Of a stretch of 64,000 nt of DNA, positions 8,204 through 17,292 are shown piece after piece. The stretch comes from JAJXZP01 sp963787185 (lineage in GTDB: Bacteria > Spirochaetota > Spirochaetia > Treponematales > Rectinemataceae). The position numbers were made by a program, and so were the translations under genes. Position 1 is the first letter of the stretch. Each line of letters begins with the position of its first letter. The stretch is from the NCBI GenBank assembly GCA_963787185.1, contig CAWBCC010000019.1:54804-118803 (forward strand). Direction: 5' to 3'. The notes below the pieces were generated by a model. The model was not told where the DNA came from. It saw only the letters and a list, made by a program, of their open reading frames with translations, and searched no databases.

Positions 8204-9493
8204 TCACGGAGCCTGATCGACGAGGATCGTCCTCTGGAGAAGTAGATCGTTCTCGGGCGATTTCACGACGAAGCGATAGACGCCGGCCTCCGAGAGCAGA
8301 ACCGGGGAGAGTTCGATCCAGGCGCCTCGCGGCAGGCGAGCCCGATCCTCGGTCAGCACCATGACGCTTCCGTCGCCCTCAGCCGTTTTATATAGAAGAA
8401 ATTTGAAATCGCGATCGACCGGAGTGCCGTTCGCGACGCGGAGAAGTATCGCGGATCCCCTGGCCGTGCGGATGGTGCCGCCCTGAGAGGGCGCCTCGGA
8501 GCCGACTACGAGCCCTATCCTCGTGACGGCCGTGCCATTCGGAAGGGTGACCTGTGGTGCGTTCCGTCCCGTGTAGGCTTGGATCGCCCCGCCCTTGCCT
8601 ATCCGGACGACCTCGAAAGATCGCTGCATGAGTTGCGTATTTCCGGCAGTCTTGACATTGAGCCGGTAGCGTCCACTCTGGTCGAAGAGGAAGGGGGCGA
8701 GGCGGTAGTGGCCCTTGGCCTCGATCGAAACGGTCAGGTGCTTCAGGGGAACGACCCGGGAGAAATCCAGGTTATCCTTGTAGAAGTCGATCTGGAAGCT
8801 TCCGTTGCTTCCCGTGCCGTTGGTGATCGTGAAGGCGAGCATCGAACCCGCAGCCGTCGGTACCCCATCGGCAATTACGGAGGGACGAGGGCCGAGAGTG
8901 AAGCCGATTTCGGAAACCGGAATAGTGTCCGACGCCGCCGGCTTGGGCGCAGCGAGGTGTGCCGTCGAGGGCGCCGGCACCGAAGAGGCGGTCGGCGCCG
9001 CACCGGCAGTAGTCGACAGTCCTTCGGTCTTCGCGGCGCCGGGGACGTCGAGGAATGACCGGGCGCCTAGGAGGCGGGCGGCCCAATATCTGTCGCTCGT
9101 GGAGGAAACGATGACCCCGGTCTCGGGGCCCTCCGAGGCGGCCTGAATCATGGAACCATCGCCTATGTAGAGGGCCACGTGGCTGGGACCGCTCCCGCTC
9201 GTGTCGAACACGACGACATCCCCGGGCCTGATCTCGCTCATCGTGATCGGGTAGCCGGCCTCCCATTGCTGGCGCGAGTTCCTTGGTATCTCGAGGCCCG
9301 CCGCCTTTTTGTAGACGTACTGGACGAAGCCCGAGCAATCCACAGCATCCGGCGGAGATTCGGCTCCGTAGACATAGGGCACGCCCTTGAGGCTGAGGGC
9401 GGTATTTACGATCGCCGCGCGCAGGTCGGCTATGCCGGTCTGCGCAGAGAGGCTCGCCGCCGCGAGCGCAAAGGCCAGAATCGCTATGCGCAT
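8204..9493 (-). CDS. Secreted NlpC/P60 cell-wall hydrolase with C-terminal beta domains
   Basis: 429 residues with a signal peptide cleaved near residue 17 (SLSA-QTG). Residues 25-145 form an NlpC/P60 domain: catalytic Cys53 in 'DAVDCSGFVQYVY', His105 in 'GPSHVALYIGDG', and a polar third residue shortly after. A Ser/Thr/Pro/Ala-rich linker follows (about 150-200), then about 230 residues of beta-rich sequence, probably two Ig-like modules for substrate or envelope contact. The expected activity is D-gamma-glutamyl-diaminopimelate (or ornithine) endopeptidase in the periplasm. The gene converges on arsC with a 10-bp gap and has no operon partner. Confidence 0.88.
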   Translation of the reverse strand: MRIAILAFALAAASLSAQTGIADLRAAIVNTALSLKGVPYVYGAESPPDAVDCSGFVQYVYKKAAGLEIPRNSRQQWEAGYPITMSEIRPGDVVVFDTSGSGPSHVALYIGDGSMIQAASEGPETGVIVSSTSDRYWAARLLGARSFLDVPGAAKTEGLSTTAGAAPTASSVPAPSTAHLAAPKPAASDTIPVSEIGFTLGPRPSVIADGVPTAAGSMLAFTITNGTGSNGSFQIDFYKDNLDFSRVVPLKHLTVSIEAKGHYRLAPFLFDQSGRYRLNVKTAGNTQLMQRSFEVVRIGKGGAIQAYTGRNAPQVTLPNGTAVTRIGLVVGSEAPSQGGTIRTARGSAILLRVANGTPVDRDFKFLLYKTAEGDGSVMVLTEDRARLPRGAWIELSPVLLSEAGVYRFVVKSPENDLLLQRTILVDQAP

Positions 9494-9640
9494 GTATAGA
9501 AGAATCGTAGCGCCTTTCGAGTGCCGATTCCAGTCGAAGCTTCGATTCGGCCGAAGGGCCCCATATTGACTCTCGGCCGAAAGATCCTATACTCCTCCCT
9601 CGAATGGCGGCCTTGCATCGAGGCGCTTTCGGAGAATGCG

Positions 9641-9663
9641 GCGGTTCGGCGAAGCCGAACCGC
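9641..9663. repeat. Perfect 10-bp hairpin, 3-nt loop
   Basis: GCGGTTCGGC (9641-9650), loop GAA, GCCGAACCGC (9654-9663). There is no T-tract on either side, so it is not a standard intrinsic terminator. It lies 1 bp from a second, longer hairpin, both upstream of tRNA-Arg. Confidence 0.7.
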
Positions 9664-9664
9664 G

Positions 9665-9706
9665 GGTGAATGGAACGCTGCGGCCCGCCGCGGCGTTCCA
9701 TTCACC
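9665..9706. repeat. Long near-perfect hairpin directly upstream of tRNA-Arg
   Basis: The outer arms GGTGAATGGAACGC and GCGTTCCATTCACC pair perfectly over 14 bp. After a T-G wobble, inner arms GCGGC and GCCGC pair over a 2-nt loop, giving about 20 bp in total. It ends 1 bp before the mature tRNA 5' end (9708), so it would form either in the tRNA precursor leader or as cruciform DNA. Confidence 0.7.
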
Positions 9707-9707
9707 G

Positions 9708-9780
9708 GGGATCATAGCTCAACTGGATAGAGCAGCTGCCTTCTAAGCAGCAGGTCGTGCGTTCGAGTCGCACTGGTCCC
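9708..9780 (+). tRNA. tRNA-Arg (UCU)
   Basis: 73 nt. The acceptor strands GGGATCA and TGGTCCC pair over 7 bp with one T-G wobble. The D-arm carries AGCTCAACTGGATAGAGC. The anticodon stem GCTGC/GCAGC encloses loop CTTCTAA with anticodon TCT at 9742-9744, decoding AGA. The T-arm has GTTCGAGTC. CCA is not encoded. It is a stand-alone tRNA gene with no phage-like genes nearby. Confidence 0.95.
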
Positions 9781-9868
9781 ATGTAGAGTCGCGGGACGGT
9801 ATCTTGTCGAACCCCCGCGTCGAGGCAAAAGCGGCTCCTCGAGGCCAAAACGGCGCCCCGAGGCGGTC

Positions 9869-11005
9869 TCAGTCGAGTTTTTTCGCCCTCTTGCGGCCGT
9901 ACATGTCCGTGTCGAGGATGGTGAGGAAGTCTGCGGCGGCCCGCCCCGCCCGGGGGTCGAAGATCGCCCTTCCGATGCTGAGCGAGAGGTGGTACGGCCG
10001 CTGGACCGAAGCATTGTGATGCTCCACGGAGCGCTCGATCCGCTCCACGAGATCCTCCAGCGCCGCGGATTCCTTGATATCCGCCAGAACGACGAACTCG
10101 TCCCCACCCAGCCGGGCGACCATATCGTCCACGCGTACGGATGCCAGGAGCAGTTTGGCCACGTCTTCCAGGGCGCGATCCCCGGCCTCGTGGCCGAAGC
10201 GATCGTTGATGCTCTTGAAATCGTCCAGATCGATCATGAGGCCGCAGAGCGTGGTCCCGGGCCTGATCGACTCGACGCGACGCTCGAGTTCCTCGTCGAG
10301 GCTGCGGCGATTCGCCGTGCCCGTCAGATAGTCCGTTTTGGAGCGGTGGTTTTCTATGTTGGACCAGGAGGCGACGAGAAAAAGCGTCGTGGTCGGCCAG
10401 ATGAGGATGAGGCCGTAGTCTAGCAGCTGCGCCACCGAAGCCAGAAGCATGGGCAGGGGATAGGCGAGGAGCGTGACGAATGTCCGGCGGTTCATCTTCT
10501 TGACGTTCATGATGACGAGGCCGAGGGCGTACCCCACCAGTCCGTACTGCAGCACGGCGAAAATGGGAAAAGCGAATCCGCGGGCATACATGTTGTTCGT
10601 GTCCACGATAAAAAGGACGCCGGTGAAGGGGGTTAGGACCCCGGCGACGGCGACGATCGCCGCTATGGCGACGAGAGGCCGGGCCGCGCGGGAGGACCGC
10701 TTCTCGTCCCTGAATATTTGAAAATCCGCATAGAGGATATACGATACGGCCGGAATGGTATGGACCGCGTAGTAGAGAGCATTGGCGACGAACACGACGG
10801 TCCGTGCCGTATGGCCGGGTTTGCCATCGCTGAGCCATGCTATTGCCTCGAGGAAGAGCATGACGCCGGTGGACGCCAGGAGAACGCCGTAGATGCGAGC
10901 GTCCACGCTCGGATTCGAAAACTTTTTCCGCTCGCCGGAAAGCCAGAGAATCGCGATTACGGCAATGCAGATCCCGTCGATTTGAAGCCTAAGAGTAGTT
11001 TCCAT
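9869..11005 (-). CDS. Membrane diguanylate cyclase (GGDEF)
   Basis: 378 residues from ATG 11005. The N-terminal 215 residues contain about seven hydrophobic helices, a 7TM-like input domain without a recognised ligand site. The GGDEF domain starts at 'YLTGTANRRSLDEE' and includes 'MIDLDDFKSINDRFGHEAGD' and LGGDEFVV. RVDD five residues before GGDEF is the RxxD inhibitory site. The active site appears intact, so it should synthesise cyclic di-GMP. It has a different input domain from the GGDEF protein at 6440-7564, so the two answer different signals. It is divergently arranged from the YiiX-like hydrolase gene. Confidence 0.9.
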   Translation of the reverse strand: METTLRLQIDGICIAVIAILWLSGERKKFSNPSVDARIYGVLLASTGVMLFLEAIAWLSDGKPGHTARTVVFVANALYYAVHTIPAVSYILYADFQIFRDEKRSSRAARPLVAIAAIVAVAGVLTPFTGVLFIVDTNNMYARGFAFPIFAVLQYGLVGYALGLVIMNVKKMNRRTFVTLLAYPLPMLLASVAQLLDYGLILIWPTTTLFLVASWSNIENHRSKTDYLTGTANRRSLDEELERRVESIRPGTTLCGLMIDLDDFKSINDRFGHEAGDRALEDVAKLLLASVRVDDMVARLGGDEFVVLADIKESAALEDLVERIERSVEHHNASVQRPYHLSLSIGRAIFDPRAGRAAADFLTILDTDMYGRKRAKKLD

Positions 11006-11134
11006 GCTCGGTTGCCAACCATATTCTGATGAGGATATCGCAGAGCCGTTTTCCCTCTTGCCCGGAAGCCTTTCGAGAGCGACACTACAGTATCGAGAAT
11101 TTCCGATCGATGAAAGTGGAACGCAGAGGCGGTT

Positions 11135-11953
11135 ATGAGTCCGACGAGAATGTTCACCTGGCTTGTGATGAAATGTATTCAGCTCTTCGACCATCCGATT
11201 CTGAAGACGGGGGGAGTGGTTTACCGCAATGACGCCACGCGAAGGCTCCGCCCGGGCGACATTCTCCTCTGGCGCGGGTCGAAGGGCGACCCCCTCGCCT
11301 CCGCGATCATGCTGTTCACCGACAGTCCCTATTCCCACGCCGAGCTGTACGTGGGCGGAGGCTGGTCCATCGGCTCGGAGGTCAACGGCGTCGGATACAA
11401 TCCGGCGATGGGGACGGGCCGAAACATCGCCTCGCCTTCGGAAGCCTGGGTGGACGCGGTGCGGTTCAAAGGCGGGCTGGGCGAAATCCGGGAACGGGCT
11501 CTCCTGCGCATCGCCGAGGCCCAACTCGACAAACCCTACGGCATAGTCGACGGCGTTCTCGGCTTCCCCTGGCCGGGAAAGCGGGACAGCGTATTGCGCT
11601 CGACCTACGCCTCCTACGGCTGCTCCGAGCTGGTCTCGTACTGCTACGAAAAAGCGGAGGCGCGGCTGTCGCCGGAAGAGCCGCCCTACATCGCGCCGGC
11701 GGACATCGGGCATTCGCCCAATGTGGAATACGTATGCTCGGTGTACGGAAGCCGCGTCCTGGACAGACACGAGTATTTCAACCGGCTCGATCCCGAGATC
11801 CAAGGAGAACCCTGGAACGAGTTCGCCCGGTTCATAGTCAGGGACCTCGTCGATCCGAGCTCCGCGCGTGACGAGTTCTACCGGAGGCTGGACCGGGTCA
11901 AGGCATGGAGGAAGTCGCAGAAGGAGGAGCTCCGCCGTCGGGGATCGGCTTGA
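11135..11953 (+). CDS. YiiX/YaeF-like permuted NlpC/P60 cysteine hydrolase
   Basis: 272 residues without a clear signal peptide, though the first 20 residues are moderately hydrophobic. 'RLRPGDILLWRG' is followed by 'SPYSHAELYVGGGW' (His68) and later 'YASYGCSELVSYCY' (Cys163). The His-before-Cys order is that of the circularly permuted papain-like fold (DUF830/YiiX/YebB). Members act as amidases or thioesterases on lipids or peptidoglycan; the substrate here is unknown. The C-terminal 60 residues are charged and helical. It is divergent from the neighbouring cyclase and followed by an exporter on the same strand. Confidence 0.75.
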   Translation: MSPTRMFTWLVMKCIQLFDHPILKTGGVVYRNDATRRLRPGDILLWRGSKGDPLASAIMLFTDSPYSHAELYVGGGWSIGSEVNGVGYNPAMGTGRNIASPSEAWVDAVRFKGGLGEIRERALLRIAEAQLDKPYGIVDGVLGFPWPGKRDSVLRSTYASYGCSELVSYCYEKAEARLSPEEPPYIAPADIGHSPNVEYVCSVYGSRVLDRHEYFNRLDPEIQGEPWNEFARFIVRDLVDPSSARDEFYRRLDRVKAWRKSQKEELRRRGSA

Positions 11954-12021
11954 CCCTCGACGTTTTCGTCGGTACTGTCAATGTATAAACCTCGGCAAGA
12001 GATGGCGAAAGCGGGAAGATT

Positions 12022-13749
12022 TTGAGCGCTGACACGACTGTGAGCACGGCTGCATCGGTGAAGGCCGATGCACGGCACGGGGACGGCTACAAATGGATCG
12101 CCCTGTCCAACACGACCCTGGGCACGCTGATGGCTTCCATAAACAACAACATCGTCCTCATTTCCCTCCCCTCCATCTTCACGGGGCTCGGGATCGATCC
12201 TCTCGTCCCCAACGAGGCCGCCTATCTCCTCTGGATACTCATGGGCTACTCGGTGATCGCGGCCACCCTCCTCGTTTCCTTCGGGAGGCTCTCCGACATT
12301 TTCGGCAGGGTCCGCCTGTACAATCTCGGCTTCGCCGTATTCACCGTCGCCTCCATCCTCCTCTTCCTGACTCCCGGGACCGGCAACACGGGCGCCCTGG
12401 AGATTATCGTCTTCCGTATGATCCAGGCGATCGGAGGCGGCTTTCTCCTCGCCAACAGCGCGGCTATCCTGACCGACGCCTTCCCTCCCTTCGAACGCGG
12501 CATGGCCCTGGGGCTCAATCAGATAGCGTTCATCGGAGGCTCCCTCATCGGGCTGATTCTGGGCGGTTTTCTGGCCTCGGTGAACTGGCGGCTCGTGTTC
12601 CTCGTCAGCGTGCCGGTCGGCGTCGCCGGCACCGTCTGGGCCTATCTCAAGCTCGAGGAAAAGGGCCTCATGACCCGGGACCAGAAGCTCGACATGCCCG
12701 GCGTCGCGACCTTCGGCGCGGGACTGATAATCCTTCTGGTGGCCCTGACCTACGGCATCATGCCCTATGGGCATTCGGTGATGGGTTGGACGAATCCCCT
12801 GGTCCTCGCCGGCATCGTGGCGGGACTTCTCCTTCTCGCGGCCTTCGTGGCGATAGAGGGGCGGGTCGCGTCCCCCATGTTCCGCCTGAACTTCTTCCGC
12901 ATACGCATGTTCACCGCGGGCAATGCGAGCGGCTTTCTCTACTCCGTCGCCCAGGGCGGTCTGACCTTCATGCTCATCATCTGGCTGCAGGGAATCTGGC
13001 TGCCGCTCCACGGCTACAATTTCGAGGACACGCCGCTGTGGGCGGGCATCTACATGTCGCCCATGCTCCTCGGATTTTTCATCATGGGCCCGCTCTCGGG
13101 CTGGCTTTCGGACCGCTACGGTTCCCGAGGGCTCGCCACCGCCGGACTCATCGTCCTCATGCTCGGCTTTCTGCTGCTGGCGGCCTTGCCGGCCGACTTC
13201 TCCTACCTGCCCTTCATGCTCATCCTCGTGCTCGTGGGCCTGGGCATGGGCCTGTTCTCTTCCCCCAACATGACCGCCATCATGAACTCCGTGCCGCCCG
13301 AGTATCGCGGGGTGGCTTCGGGCATGCGCGCCACGATCCAGAACTCGGGCAGTCTCGTGAGCATGTCCCTGTTCTTCAGCATGGTCATCGTCGGTTTGGC
13401 CCTGATGCTGCCCTCGAGCCTCTACTCGGGCCTTCTCGGCGCCGGGATACCGGCCGAGGCCGCCCGAAAGGTGGCGAGCCTGCCGCCCACCGGAGCGCTT
13501 TTCGCCGCTTTCCTCGGCTACAACCCCATGCAGCAGCTGCTCTCGCCCGATGTCCTGGCCAAGCTGCCGGCGGCCGCCAGAGATCTGGTGCTGGGCAAGC
13601 AGTTCTTCCCATCTCTGATGGCGCCGGCTTTCATGGCCAGCCTTAAATTGACGTTCTACGGCGCGGCGGGCTTGTCACTACTGGCTGCCGTCATCTCTTT
13701 CCTGCGGGGACGGGCATTCATCCACGAGGTGTCCGAGTCGCGACGATGA
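12022..13749 (+). CDS. DHA2-family (14-TM) MFS exporter
   Basis: 575 residues, the size of the EmrB/QacA branch, with 13-14 hydrophobic helices. Motif A appears as 'LLVSFGRLSDIFGRVRLYNLG', motif B region as 'VFRMIQAIGGGFLLAN', and motif C-type 'GLNQIAFIGGSLIGLILGG' follows. It starts at TTG 12022 behind GGGAAGA. It probably exports drugs or lipophilic metabolites using the proton gradient. No membrane-fusion partner is adjacent, so it most likely works alone in the inner membrane. A second, unrelated DHA2 member lies at 60056-61627. Confidence 0.88.
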   Translation: MSADTTVSTAASVKADARHGDGYKWIALSNTTLGTLMASINNNIVLISLPSIFTGLGIDPLVPNEAAYLLWILMGYSVIAATLLVSFGRLSDIFGRVRLYNLGFAVFTVASILLFLTPGTGNTGALEIIVFRMIQAIGGGFLLANSAAILTDAFPPFERGMALGLNQIAFIGGSLIGLILGGFLASVNWRLVFLVSVPVGVAGTVWAYLKLEEKGLMTRDQKLDMPGVATFGAGLIILLVALTYGIMPYGHSVMGWTNPLVLAGIVAGLLLLAAFVAIEGRVASPMFRLNFFRIRMFTAGNASGFLYSVAQGGLTFMLIIWLQGIWLPLHGYNFEDTPLWAGIYMSPMLLGFFIMGPLSGWLSDRYGSRGLATAGLIVLMLGFLLLAALPADFSYLPFMLILVLVGLGMGLFSSPNMTAIMNSVPPEYRGVASGMRATIQNSGSLVSMSLFFSMVIVGLALMLPSSLYSGLLGAGIPAEAARKVASLPPTGALFAAFLGYNPMQQLLSPDVLAKLPAAARDLVLGKQFFPSLMAPAFMASLKLTFYGAAGLSLLAAVISFLRGRAFIHEVSESRR

Positions 13750-13770
13750 GCCCGGTCGCGGTCTCCGACG

Positions 13771-14280
13771 TCAGCTGCCCTCGCGCCGGATCTCGACCCT
13801 GATTCCTTCGGTTTCGGGAGATCCTTCGCGGCGCGGTATGGAGACCGTGAGGATGCCGTTCCTGTGCGAGGCTCGAGCGAGACTCTGATCGTAGCGCTCG
13901 GCGGACACCGGATATTCGCGGCAGTCGATATCCCTGAGCGTGAATCGACGGATCTCGTAGCGTCTCTGCGTCCGTTCGGGCGCTTCGGCCTCGAGGACCA
14001 TGGTGTCGCCCTTGAAGCTGAGCTTGATCGAGCTCTCGTCGAAGCCCGGGAGGAGAAACTCGAAGACGAGCGACTTGTCCTCGTCGACGAAGACATTCGC
14101 GCGAGGGTAGAAGTAATCCGCGAAGGGATGCTCCCCGCGCCCGCTCCATGCATGATCGAAGGGGCTTCCGCGATCGCGCCAACCCGCATCTTCGGCCATG
14201 TCCTTGAAAATGTCGCCGAAATCGCGGGCCGCGTTCTTGAATCCTTCGAAGCAGTTCCCGAAATGGTCATGATACGACAT
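13771..14280 (-). CDS. Small heat-shock protein, Hsp20/alpha-crystallin family
   Basis: 169 residues from ATG 14280, preceded by a strong GAGGAGGGTGAG site. An N-terminal helical region (FGNCFEGFKNAARDFGDIF) precedes the alpha-crystallin domain from about residue 55: 'PRANVFVDEDKSLVFEFLLPG', 'SIKLSFKGDTMVLEAEA' and the hallmark 'ASHRNGILTVSIPRREG' near the C-terminus. It should be an ATP-independent holdase forming oligomers in the cytoplasm. It converges on the DHA2 gene with about 20 bp between stops. No CIRCE-type repeat was noticed upstream. Confidence 0.92.
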   Translation of the reverse strand: MSYHDHFGNCFEGFKNAARDFGDIFKDMAEDAGWRDRGSPFDHAWSGRGEHPFADYFYPRANVFVDEDKSLVFEFLLPGFDESSIKLSFKGDTMVLEAEAPERTQRRYEIRRFTLRDIDCREYPVSAERYDQSLARASHRNGILTVSIPRREGSPETEGIRVEIRREGS

Positions 14281-14457
14281 ACACTCACCCTCCTCGCCTG
14301 CGGCGAGCCAGCGGCCGGCCGGCATAGCCCGGCCCGAAAAATCGGCCCTCTATACAGAGCGGCCCGAAGGGTCCCTCCGATGCTCTCGCGAGGGGCCTAT
14401 CCTACACAAGGTACTTAAAGCCTCGCTTCGCGGGCAAGGCCAATAAAAGGACCGCCG

Positions 14458-16455
14458 CTAGAGCCCGCGTATCCAGACGCGCATCTCGGCGCCGGGCTCG
14501 CGGTTGCCCCACTGATGATACGGGACGGCCACGATGGATATCCGCCTCAGGCGCCGTCTTCCGCCGGGCCCCGAATGGTCGGCGGCGGCATAGGGCGGAG
14601 GGCTCCTGTACGGCCCACCTTCGTCGCGATCCCCGCCTTCCTCGCGGAATCCCGGGGCGAGAATGCGTACGCTGCCCCCCATGAGCTCGGGATCGAACCG
14701 GGCCTCGACCTCCGCATCCGGATCGAGGATGACGTTGTGCAGGTCCCTGCCGTTGTCGCAGGATTCGATGCAGTAAACGAGGGGGCCGCGCTGCAGAGCC
14801 AGCTTGCCGGCGAGTTCGGAGATGCGCGCGTCGGCCCTCATGATTTTCACCTTCATCTCGAGCTCGAGCTCGACGCTCTCCCGGCCCTGCCAGAATCGGT
14901 CGATGCACAGATAGCCGGCGACCGCGCGCGGGTTTTCGATAAGTTCTCCATTCACGCGGCATGCATAGGAATCGCACCAGTCGGGGATGCGCAGGCTCAG
15001 GGGGAAGCGCATGCCCCGGCTAGGTTCGATCTCCGCCCTGATCCGTCCCTCCCAGGGGTAGCGGGTATGCTGCACGATGTGCAGACCGCCGGAAGACAGC
15101 TCGAACGAGGCCTCGCTCTCGGCATAGTGATGCACGGCGATGCCGCCGTCGCGCCGGCCGTAGATGTAACCTCCGATGGAAGCCACGAGTCGGGCGATGT
15201 TGGGCGGGCAGCAGGCGCAGCCGAGCCACTGCACTCGCTCGGTCCTGACGTGTCGGTGGTCCTGTCTGAACGCGGCCGTCTCCGGCGATATCTCCAGCGG
15301 GTTCACGTAGAAGTATCGCATGCCGTCCATGGAAATGCCGCTCAACGCGCCGTTGTAGATCGCGCGTTCGAGAGCGTCCGCGTAGCGGGAGTCGCTCTCG
15401 AGCGCGGACATGCGCGCGGCCCAAAAGATCAGTCCGATGGAGGCGCAGGTCTCGGCGTAGGCGGTATCGGAGGGCAGGTCGAAGTCGGCGGTGAAACGCT
15501 CGCCCTGGGCCTGGGAACCGAGGGCGCCGGTTATGTACATGCGCCTGCCCACCGCGCTGTCCCATAATCTGTGGAGGGCGGCCAGCAGCTCCGGGTCGCC
15601 CGTCTCGGCGCATTCGTCGGTCATGGCGGCATAGAGATACACGGCCCGCACCGCGTGCCCTTCGGCTCTGCGCTGCTCTCTGACCGGAGCGTGCGCCTGG
15701 AAATAGTCGGGCAGTCTCCATGGAGCTTCGGGTATCTCGAGCCCGAAGGCTTCGCCGCCCGCGAAGAGCGCCGGATTCCGCCCCCGCTCCTCGACGAAAT
15801 AGATCGCAAGCTCCCGGTATCTCGGTTCCCGCGTCAGGCGCCACAGGCGGAAGAGTGCCAGCTCGATCTCGGGGTGGCCGGAGCAGCCGTGGATCTTGCC
15901 CTCCTCGGGGCCGAAGGCCCCGTCGATGCAGTCGGCGAGGCGTTGCGCGATTTCGAGCAGGCTCGTCTTTCCCGTGGCCTCGGCGTGCGCGACCGCCGCC
16001 TCGACGAGATGGCCCGCGCAATACAGCTCGTGCCCCCAGGCGAGATTTTCCCAGCGCCGCTCGGGGGCGACGATCGTGAAGTAGGTGTTGAGGTAGCCGT
16101 CGGGGCCCTGCGCCTTGCCGAGGAGTCGTATGACTTCGTCGACTCTGGCTTCCAGCTCCGCGTCGCGCGAACGGAGCAGATCGTAGCTGGCGGCCTCGAG
16201 CCATTTGGCGACATCGCTGTCCTGGAAGACCGTGCCCTTGAAATCTCCGCTCGACTCGCCGGCGGCTATCCGGAAGTTCTCCAAGGCGTGGGAGGGTTCG
16301 GCGCCCGGGATTTCGTCGTTGAGAGCGCGCCACTGGAAGGGGAGGGAGCTGCGGCCGATCAGCTCCTGCTTGTCTTTCCAGAAGCCTCCGCGGATGCGGA
16401 TGTTCCCGAGCTCCGTGAACAACGGGACCTTCGATTCCCCGAGGGAGGCGCTCAT
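14458..16455 (-). CDS. GH127 beta-L-arabinofuranosidase
   Basis: 665 residues, no signal peptide, so cytoplasmic. The alpha/alpha-barrel features 'GPDGYLNTYFTIVAPERRW' and 'ELYCAGHLVEAAVAH' match the DUF1680 family. Aligned by eye with HypBA1 of Bifidobacterium, the general acid Glu is Glu319 (QGERF), and the zinc/nucleophile set is Glu335, Cys337 (YAETCASIG), Cys415 and Cys416 (LGCACCPPN). It would release L-arabinose from beta-linked arabino-oligosaccharides brought in by the adjacent permeases; its start overlaps the stop of the upstream permease gene (ATGA). It feeds the araBAD pathway at 27-31 kb. Confidence 0.92.
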   Translation of the reverse strand: MSASLGESKVPLFTELGNIRIRGGFWKDKQELIGRSSLPFQWRALNDEIPGAEPSHALENFRIAAGESSGDFKGTVFQDSDVAKWLEAASYDLLRSRDAELEARVDEVIRLLGKAQGPDGYLNTYFTIVAPERRWENLAWGHELYCAGHLVEAAVAHAEATGKTSLLEIAQRLADCIDGAFGPEEGKIHGCSGHPEIELALFRLWRLTREPRYRELAIYFVEERGRNPALFAGGEAFGLEIPEAPWRLPDYFQAHAPVREQRRAEGHAVRAVYLYAAMTDECAETGDPELLAALHRLWDSAVGRRMYITGALGSQAQGERFTADFDLPSDTAYAETCASIGLIFWAARMSALESDSRYADALERAIYNGALSGISMDGMRYFYVNPLEISPETAAFRQDHRHVRTERVQWLGCACCPPNIARLVASIGGYIYGRRDGGIAVHHYAESEASFELSSGGLHIVQHTRYPWEGRIRAEIEPSRGMRFPLSLRIPDWCDSYACRVNGELIENPRAVAGYLCIDRFWQGRESVELELEMKVKIMRADARISELAGKLALQRGPLVYCIESCDNGRDLHNVILDPDAEVEARFDPELMGGSVRILAPGFREEGGDRDEGGPYRSPPPYAAADHSGPGGRRRLRRISIVAVPYHQWGNREPGAEMRVWIRGL

Positions 16456-17282
16456 GACTTCAACCCCGAAAGCACGATGCCTTCGATGAAGTATTTCTGT
16501 CCGATGAGGTAGAGAGCGACCACCGGGGCGACGGCCATGCAGCAGGCGGCCATGATCGCCCGGTAGTCCGTGCCGTAGCCCGCGCGGAACATCGCGAGGG
16601 CCTGGGAGATGGTGTTCTGTTCGTTGCGGGAAATGTAGATGAGGGGTCCCATGACGTCGTTCCAGTAGAGGATGAAGGTGAAAAGCCCGATGGAGATCAG
16701 CACCGGCTTGATGAGGGGGAGGAGGACGCGGAACAGAATCTTCGGGTGACTCGCCCCGTCGATGACGGCCGCCTCGTCGAGGTCCCGGGGAATCGTCATG
16801 AGAAACTGCCGCGCGAGGAAGATGTTGAAGGCTCCGCCTCCGAGAAAGGCGGGGACGATGAGGGGCACATAGCCGCTCGAGAGGCCCAGCAAGGTCCAGC
16901 CCTTGAAGATAGGAATGATGGTCACGGCGCTCGGCATGAGCATGGAGGCGATGACGAGGGTGAACAGGAGTTTCTTGCCCGGAAAATCGAGGCGCGCGAA
17001 GGCATAGGCCGCCAAGGTCGATGTAGTAAGCACGCCGAAAACCGAGGGCAGGGTTATCGTGAGGGTATTGATGAGATAACGGCCGAAGGGGAAGACGGAG
17101 AGGGTATAGGGGTAGTTGTCGAAGCGCGGATTCTTGGGAAGCATGAGCGGCGGATACTGGTAGATCTCGAGATTGGACATGAGGGACGAGCGCAGCATCC
17201 AGAGGAACGGAAAGACGCAGGCCAGGCCCAGGACGGAGAGCAGTATCGTTACGAGCGCGTTGGTTCTGCTTTTCGAGCTCAT
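16452..17282 (-). CDS. CUT1 sugar ABC permease, MalG/AraQ type
   Basis: 276 residues, six hydrophobic helices. The family EAA loop reads 'PRDLDEAAVIDGASHPKILFRVLLPLIKP', close to the consensus EAAxxDGAxxxxxfxxixlPlxxP. It pairs with the MalF-type subunit encoded just upstream (10-bp gap) in the inner membrane. It overlaps the GH127 start by 4 bp. The context implies transport of arabino-oligosaccharides, as with AraNPQ of Bacillus subtilis. No ATPase gene lies in this cluster, so a shared MsmX/UgpC-like ATPase elsewhere is expected. Confidence 0.9.
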   Translation of the reverse strand: MSSKSRTNALVTILLSVLGLACVFPFLWMLRSSLMSNLEIYQYPPLMLPKNPRFDNYPYTLSVFPFGRYLINTLTITLPSVFGVLTTSTLAAYAFARLDFPGKKLLFTLVIASMLMPSAVTIIPIFKGWTLLGLSSGYVPLIVPAFLGGGAFNIFLARQFLMTIPRDLDEAAVIDGASHPKILFRVLLPLIKPVLISIGLFTFILYWNDVMGPLIYISRNEQNTISQALAMFRAGYGTDYRAIMAACCMAVAPVVALYLIGQKYFIEGIVLSGLKS

Positions 17283-17292
17283 TGTCGTCTCC

